The notes under the pieces are model-generated. The model saw only the letters and a list, made by a program, of their open reading frames with translations. It was not told where the DNA came from and ran no database searches. 64,000 nucleotides of DNA from Saccharospirillum sp. MSK14-1 (GTDB lineage Bacteria > Pseudomonadota > Gammaproteobacteria > Pseudomonadales > Natronospirillaceae), in NCBI RefSeq assembly GCF_003054965.1, contig NZ_MIES01000033.1:248001-312000 (forward strand). Reading direction: 5' to 3'. Positions 59,847 to 64,000 of this stretch are shown piece after piece (position 1 is the stretch's first letter; every line of letters starts with the position of its first letter). The position numbers and the translations under genes are program-made.

Positions 59847-61754
59847 TCAGAGCACCAGTCGACGCACGTCCGCCAGTACCTGAGTCAGGTAGGTGGTGAA
59901 CTTGGCCGCGTCGGCACCGTTGACCGCTTTGTGGTCGTACGACAACGACAGCGGTGTGAAGGTGCGCGGTACGAACTCTTTGCCGGTCCAGAAAGGTTTC
60001 ACCTGGTTTTTGGACACACCCAGGATGGCCACTTCCGGCGCGTTGACGATCGGCGTGAAGGCGGTGCCGCCCAGGCCACCGAGGCTGGAGACGCTGAAGC
60101 AGCCGCCTTTCATCTCGTCGGCTTTTACCTTGCCATCGCGACCGCGTTTGGCGAAGTCGATGATCTCTTCGGCAATCTGCCAGATCGACTTCTTGTCGGC
60201 GTCTTTGATCACCGGAACGATCAGGCCGTTCGGGGTGTCGACGGCGACACCGATGTTGACGTAGTGCTTCTGCACATAGCGTTTGCCATCAGCCATCAGC
60301 GAGACGTTGAAGTTCGGGAACTCGACCAGAGCAGCGGCGCAGGCTTTCACAATAAAGGCCAGCGGGCTGATCTTGACGCCGCGTTTTTCCATTTCCGGCT
60401 TCAGCGAGTTGCGGAACGCTTCGGTGTCGGTGACATCGGCTTCGTCGAACTGGGTCACATGCGGGATGTTGACCCAGTTGCGCCACATGTTGGCCGCGGT
60501 GATCTGCTGAATCCGGCTGAGTTCTTTGACTTCGACCTCGCCGAACTTGCTGAAGTCCTGATCCGGAACGGCCGGAATACCCGAGCCACCGGTAGCGGCA
60601 CCCGGCTCCTGAACGCGTTTTTTCACCCAGGCGGCGACATCGTCTTTGACGATGCGGCCTTTCGGGCCGGAACCCGGAACCAACGCCAGATCGACACCGA
60701 ATTCACGCGCCAGTTTTCGCACGGCAGGGCCTGCGTGAACAGTTTTCGATGGTCTTGTCAGTTCGCCTTCGTGAGCGCTGGCGAGTGTCGGCGCCTGAGG
60801 TTCGGCTGCCGCTTTAGGCGCTGGTTTGGCGTCTTCTTTCGCAGCCGGAGCAGTAGCCGCTGGCGCCGGTGCACTGCCGCCACCGCTGGTTTTGATTTCG
60901 ATCAGTACGGTGCCTTCGGAGACGTCGTCACCTTCGTTCACCTTGACCGACAGCACTTCACCGGCGGCATCGGACGGGACGTCCATGCTGGCTTTGTCCG
61001 ATTCCAACGTGACCAGGGTGTCTTCCTCGGCGATGGTATCGCCGGCTTTGACGTGTACTTCGATAACGCTGGCTTTGTCCATGCCGATGTCCGGCACTTT
61101 AACTTCGCGTGTTTCGCCACCGCTGCTGGCGGGTGCCGCAGTCGGAGCTGATTCACCGCTGGACGCCGCCGGCGCGCTGCCGCCACCGGCGGTTTTAACT
61201 TCGATCAGCACAGTGCCTTCGGAGACGTCGTCGCCTTCTTTGACCTGGACGGAAACCACTTCACCAGCGGTGTCGGACGGTACGTCCATGCTGGCTTTGT
61301 CGGATTCCAGCGTGACCAGGGTGTCTTCTTCGGCGATGGTGTCGCCGACCTTGACGTGCACTTCGATGATGCTGGCTGAATCCATACCGATGTCCGGTAC
61401 TTTAACGGCCTGCACTTCACCGCCGCCATTGCTGGCCGGTGCGGCTTTCTGTTCGTCGTTGGATTCGGACGGAGACTCTGATTCTGACGGAGCCTCGTCA
61501 GCCTGACTGTCGCTGCCGCCTTCAACTTCCAGATACAGAATTTCGTCGCCTTCGGAGACGGAATCGCCTTCTTTGACTTTGATCTCAGTGATCTTGCCAC
61601 CTTTGGACGCGGGCACGTCCATGGACGCCTTGTCCGACTCCAGCACGATCAGGGTGTCGTCCTCGGCGATGACATCGCCGGGCTTGACGCTGATTTCGAT
61701 GATGGTCGCCGCGTCCATTCCCAGGTCGGGTACCTTGATAATTTCAGTTGCCAT
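59847..61754 (-). CDS. aceF: Pyruvate dehydrogenase E2 (dihydrolipoamide acetyltransferase)
   Basis: 635 residues. Three lipoyl domains with modified Lys in ESDKAS at residues 42, 153 and 254; the second and third are near-identical over their core. Linkers are rich in Ala, Ser, Pro and Glu. The peripheral-subunit-binding domain (AGPAVRKLAREFGVDLALV) lies at about 340-378. The catalytic domain (about 400-635) ends with SLSYDHKAVNGADAAKF, containing His608 and Asn612; Asn at the usual Asp position also occurs in pseudomonad E2. Reaction: acetyl transfer from lipoyl to CoA. GAGGAG at spacing 6 before the ATG; 26 bases after aceE. Confidence 0.97.
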   Translation of the reverse strand: MATEIIKVPDLGMDAATIIEISVKPGDVIAEDDTLIVLESDKASMDVPASKGGKITEIKVKEGDSVSEGDEILYLEVEGGSDSQADEAPSESESPSESNDEQKAAPASNGGGEVQAVKVPDIGMDSASIIEVHVKVGDTIAEEDTLVTLESDKASMDVPSDTAGEVVSVQVKEGDDVSEGTVLIEVKTAGGGSAPAASSGESAPTAAPASSGGETREVKVPDIGMDKASVIEVHVKAGDTIAEEDTLVTLESDKASMDVPSDAAGEVLSVKVNEGDDVSEGTVLIEIKTSGGGSAPAPAATAPAAKEDAKPAPKAAAEPQAPTLASAHEGELTRPSKTVHAGPAVRKLAREFGVDLALVPGSGPKGRIVKDDVAAWVKKRVQEPGAATGGSGIPAVPDQDFSKFGEVEVKELSRIQQITAANMWRNWVNIPHVTQFDEADVTDTEAFRNSLKPEMEKRGVKISPLAFIVKACAAALVEFPNFNVSLMADGKRYVQKHYVNIGVAVDTPNGLIVPVIKDADKKSIWQIAEEIIDFAKRGRDGKVKADEMKGGCFSVSSLGGLGGTAFTPIVNAPEVAILGVSKNQVKPFWTGKEFVPRTFTPLSLSYDHKAVNGADAAKFTTYLTQVLADVRRLVL

Positions 61755-61780
61755 GATGACTCCTCAATTCCTCAACCGAC

Positions 61781-64000
61781 TCAGGCGATGACCGGATTAG
61801 GTTTGTTCGGGTCCAGCTTGAATTGTTTGATCGCCTTGGTGACTTCACTGGCTTCCACGCTGCCTTCTTCGACCAGCGCTTTCAGTGCGGCGACGACAAT
61901 CCAGTAACGGTTCACCTCAAAGAAGTGACGCAGCTGGGCGCGCGAATCACTGCGGCCAAAGCCGTCGGTGCCCAGTACGTAGTACGGCTGGGGAACCCAC
62001 TGACGGATCTGGTTGGCGTAGTTTTTCATGTAATCGCTGGCGGCAACGATCGGGCCACGACGGCTTTCCAGTACTTCGGTGACGTAAGCCTTACGCGGCT
62101 TGTCTTCCGGATGCAGCATGTTCCAGCGCTCGACGTCCTGACCATCGCGGGTCAGTTCGTTGTAGCTGGTCACCGCCCAGACATCCGCCTGCACGCCGAA
62201 GTCGTCACGCAGCATCTCTGCGGCGGCACGAACTTCCTGCATGATGGAGCCGGAGCCGAACAGTTGCACGGCTTTCTTGCCTTTCTTGACGCCGTCTTCC
62301 AGCAAGTACATACCACGCTTGATGCCCTCGACCATGTGCTCTTCCAGGCCCGGGTGCTGGTAATTTTCGTTCAGGGTGGTGATGTAGTAGAAGACGTTTT
62401 CGTTGTCTTCAACCATGCGCTTCATGCCATCTTGAATGATGGTGACCACTTCGTAGCCGTAGCTGCAGTCGTAAGACACACAGTTCGGCACGGTGCCGGC
62501 CAGAATGTGGCTGTGACCGTCCTGGTGCTGCAAACCTTCGCCGTTCAAAGTGGTGCGGCCAGAGGTCGCGCCGATCAGGAAGCCGCGCGCCTGTTGGTCG
62601 CCCGCCGCCCAGCACAGATCGCCCACACGCTGGAAGCCGAACATGGAGTAGAAAGCGTAGAACGGAATCAGCTGACGGTTGTAGGTGCTGTACGCGGTGG
62701 CTGCGGCAATCCAGGAGCTCATGGCGCCGGATTCGTTAATGCCTTCCTGCAGAATCTGACCTTTAACGTCTTCTTTGTACCACATGACCTGACCCTTATC
62801 CTGAGGGATATAGAGCTGGCCGTTGGGCGAGTAGATGCCGTATTGGCGGAACAGGCCTTCCATACCGAAGGTACGCGCTTCATCGGGCACGATGGGCACG
62901 ATGCGATCGCCAATTTCCTTGTCTTTGAGCAGGTTGGAGATCATCCGCACAAAGGACATAGTGGTGGAAATTTCACGGTCGCCGCTGTCTTTGGTCAGTG
63001 ACTCAAAGGTTTCCAGCGCTGGCACTTTCAGTGTTTCTTTGGATTCCTGACGACGCATCGGAATGTAACCACCCAGGTTGTTGCGGTGGTTACGGATGTA
63101 CTGCATTTCCGGGCTGTTTTCGTCCGGACGGTAGAAGGGGATCTTTCCCGCTTCCAAGTCTTCGTCGGAGATCGGCACACCGCAGGTATCGCGGAAGGCT
63201 TTCAGTGAATCGACATCGAGTTTTTTCAACTGGTGGCTGGCGTTTTTGCCTTCGCCCGCTTCCAGGCCGTAACCCTTGACAGTGTGCGCCAGGATGACGG
63301 TCGGTTGACCGTTGTTGTCGCTGACGGCGCGTTGGAAGGCCGCAAAGACTTTGTACGGATCGTGGCCACCGCGGTTCAGACGATAGATGTCTTCATCGCT
63401 CATGTCCTTGACCAGTTCAGCCAGCTCCGGGTACTTACCGAAGAAATGTTCACGGGTGTAGGCGCCGCCGTGGGCTTTAAACGCCTGCAATTCACCGTCG
63501 ACCACTTCGTCCATGCGCTTCTGCAGCAGACCTTTGGAGTCTTTGGCGAACAACTTGTCCCAATGACGACCCCAGACGACTTTGATGACGTTCCAGCCAG
63601 CACCGCGGAACACGCCTTCCAGTTCCTGGATGATCTTACCGTTACCACGGACCGGACCGTCCAGACGCTGGAGGTTACAGTTAATGACGAAGTTGAGGTT
63701 GTCGAGGTGTTCACGACCGGCCAGCGCGATGGCGCCCAGTGATTCCGGCTCGTCGGTTTCACCGTCGCCCAGGAAAGCCCAGACGCGTCCGCCTTTTTCA
63801 ATTTCACCGCGGTTTTCCAGGTAACGCATGACGTGTGCCTGGTAGATCGCCTGGATCGGGCCCAGACCCATGGAAACGGTTGGGAACTGCCAATAGTCCG
63901 GCATCAGCCAGGGGTGCGGGTAGGATGACAGACCTTTGCCATCGACTTCGCGGCGGAAGTTGTCGAGCTGATCTTCGCTCAGGCGGCCTTCAACGAAAGA
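61781..64000 (-). CDS. aceE: Pyruvate dehydrogenase E1 component, partial (runs off right edge)
   Basis: The frame is open to the last base; about 739 C-terminal residues are visible, beginning SFVEGRLSEDQLDNFRREVDGKG. Features include the TPP/Mg motif LGDGETDEPESLGAI, NCNLQRLDGPV, EHFFGKYPELAELV and, later, GEGLQHQDGHSHI and GTDGFGRSDSRAQLRHFFEV, matching homodimeric AceE (about 887 residues in E. coli). Reaction: decarboxylation of pyruvate and reductive acetylation of lipoyl-AceF. The N-terminal domain and promoter lie outside the window. Operon with aceF. Confidence 0.97.
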   Translation of the reverse strand, partial: SFVEGRLSEDQLDNFRREVDGKGLSSYPHPWLMPDYWQFPTVSMGLGPIQAIYQAHVMRYLENRGEIEKGGRVWAFLGDGETDEPESLGAIALAGREHLDNLNFVINCNLQRLDGPVRGNGKIIQELEGVFRGAGWNVIKVVWGRHWDKLFAKDSKGLLQKRMDEVVDGELQAFKAHGGAYTREHFFGKYPELAELVKDMSDEDIYRLNRGGHDPYKVFAAFQRAVSDNNGQPTVILAHTVKGYGLEAGEGKNASHQLKKLDVDSLKAFRDTCGVPISDEDLEAGKIPFYRPDENSPEMQYIRNHRNNLGGYIPMRRQESKETLKVPALETFESLTKDSGDREISTTMSFVRMISNLLKDKEIGDRIVPIVPDEARTFGMEGLFRQYGIYSPNGQLYIPQDKGQVMWYKEDVKGQILQEGINESGAMSSWIAAATAYSTYNRQLIPFYAFYSMFGFQRVGDLCWAAGDQQARGFLIGATSGRTTLNGEGLQHQDGHSHILAGTVPNCVSYDCSYGYEVVTIIQDGMKRMVEDNENVFYYITTLNENYQHPGLEEHMVEGIKRGMYLLEDGVKKGKKAVQLFGSGSIMQEVRAAAEMLRDDFGVQADVWAVTSYNELTRDGQDVERWNMLHPEDKPRKAYVTEVLESRRGPIVAASDYMKNYANQIRQWVPQPYYVLGTDGFGRSDSRAQLRHFFEVNRYWIVVAALKALVEEGSVEASEVTKAIKQFKLDPNKPNPVIA

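Noticed and set aside
59847-59950. Asn in place of the catalytic Asp in AceF (HKAVNG)
   Set aside because: The same substitution occurs in pseudomonad E2 enzymes, so it is not evidence of inactivation.
59931-61151. 406-codon open frame antisense to aceF
   Set aside because: A shadow of the lipoyl and catalytic domains; the composition mirrors aceF codon bias and no ribosome site is present.
61100-61760. Near-identical DNA blocks in aceF
   Set aside because: They are the tandem lipoyl domains expected in a three-domain E2, not a mobile repeat.
61823-63001. 392-codon open frame antisense to aceE
   Set aside because: Shadow frame of a highly conserved enzyme gene.

Overview
The window reads as a chromosomal segment of a free-living, GC-moderate gammaproteobacterium. 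RimO, EfpL (YeiP), the SuhB/TrmJ/CysE neighbourhood, a three-lipoyl-domain AceF beside AceE, and an LpxH-type phosphoesterase all fit that class. GlyGly-CTERM, SulP and sulfide-oxidation genes suggest a marine or halophilic member of the Oceanospirillales type; that placement is inference from gene content, not a database match. No rRNA, tRNA, CRISPR array, insertion sequence, integrase or prophage was seen.

Layout. 1-7.2 kb: the 3' part of a TonB siderophore receptor, arfB, a DMT exporter, an HI0933-type flavoprotein, a cold-shock gene with a long leader, rimO, and an oxaloacetate decarboxylase of the PEP mutase/isocitrate lyase superfamily. 7.2-13.5 kb: a free-standing PheRS-like protein with an elaborate 5' leader RNA, then the glyoxylate shunt (aceA, a divergent LysR regulator, glcB), with an almost identical 40-bp block upstream of both aceA and glcB. 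13.5-23 kb: hydrolase, AraC/GlxA regulator, efpL, a diguanylate cyclase, an SQR-like flavoprotein, an AI-2E family protein, a LysE exporter, and a MocR regulator divergent from a DUF1127 gene. 23-38 kb: sulfur genes (pmpAB, a persulfide-dioxygenase-like MBL enzyme, two SulP transporters, a DUF442 protein, a sigma-54 activator) interleaved with membrane, LytTR, SDR, LysR, RNase J-like and SRAP genes. 38-47 kb: Yip1, a lipoprotein, asparaginase, MDR oxidoreductase, patatin, suhB-trmJ-cysE, and a GlyGly-CTERM protein. 47-64 kb: an LpxH-type enzyme, a soluble PAS-PAS chemotaxis receptor, an ExeM-type nuclease, a SulP-Usp pair, LOG and RlmA, an outer-membrane barrel gene, aceF, and a partial aceE running off the right edge.

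How the parts connect. An inverted repeat TTAG-N6-CTAA lies in front of the SQR-like gene, pmpA (two adjacent copies), the persulfide-dioxygenase-like gene and the DUF442-SulP-EBP operon. This marks one dispersed sulfide/persulfide regulon, most likely under an ArsR-type (BigR/SqrR-like) repressor encoded elsewhere. One SulP gene has a good sigma-54 promoter, and a receiver-less sigma-54 activator is encoded nearby. The glyoxylate genes appear to be co-controlled by the LysR protein encoded between them.

Most notable. (1) The PheRS-like gene has a leader with a possible short ORF and at least two sets of mutually exclusive helices. (2) The SuhB homologue has lost the DPLDG metal-binding motif. 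(3) Two AT-richer genes (a chemotaxis receptor and an outer-membrane barrel) are bracketed by partial duplicates of the neighbouring housekeeping gene (lpxH-type 5' end, aceF 3' end), a scar suggesting homology-driven acquisition.
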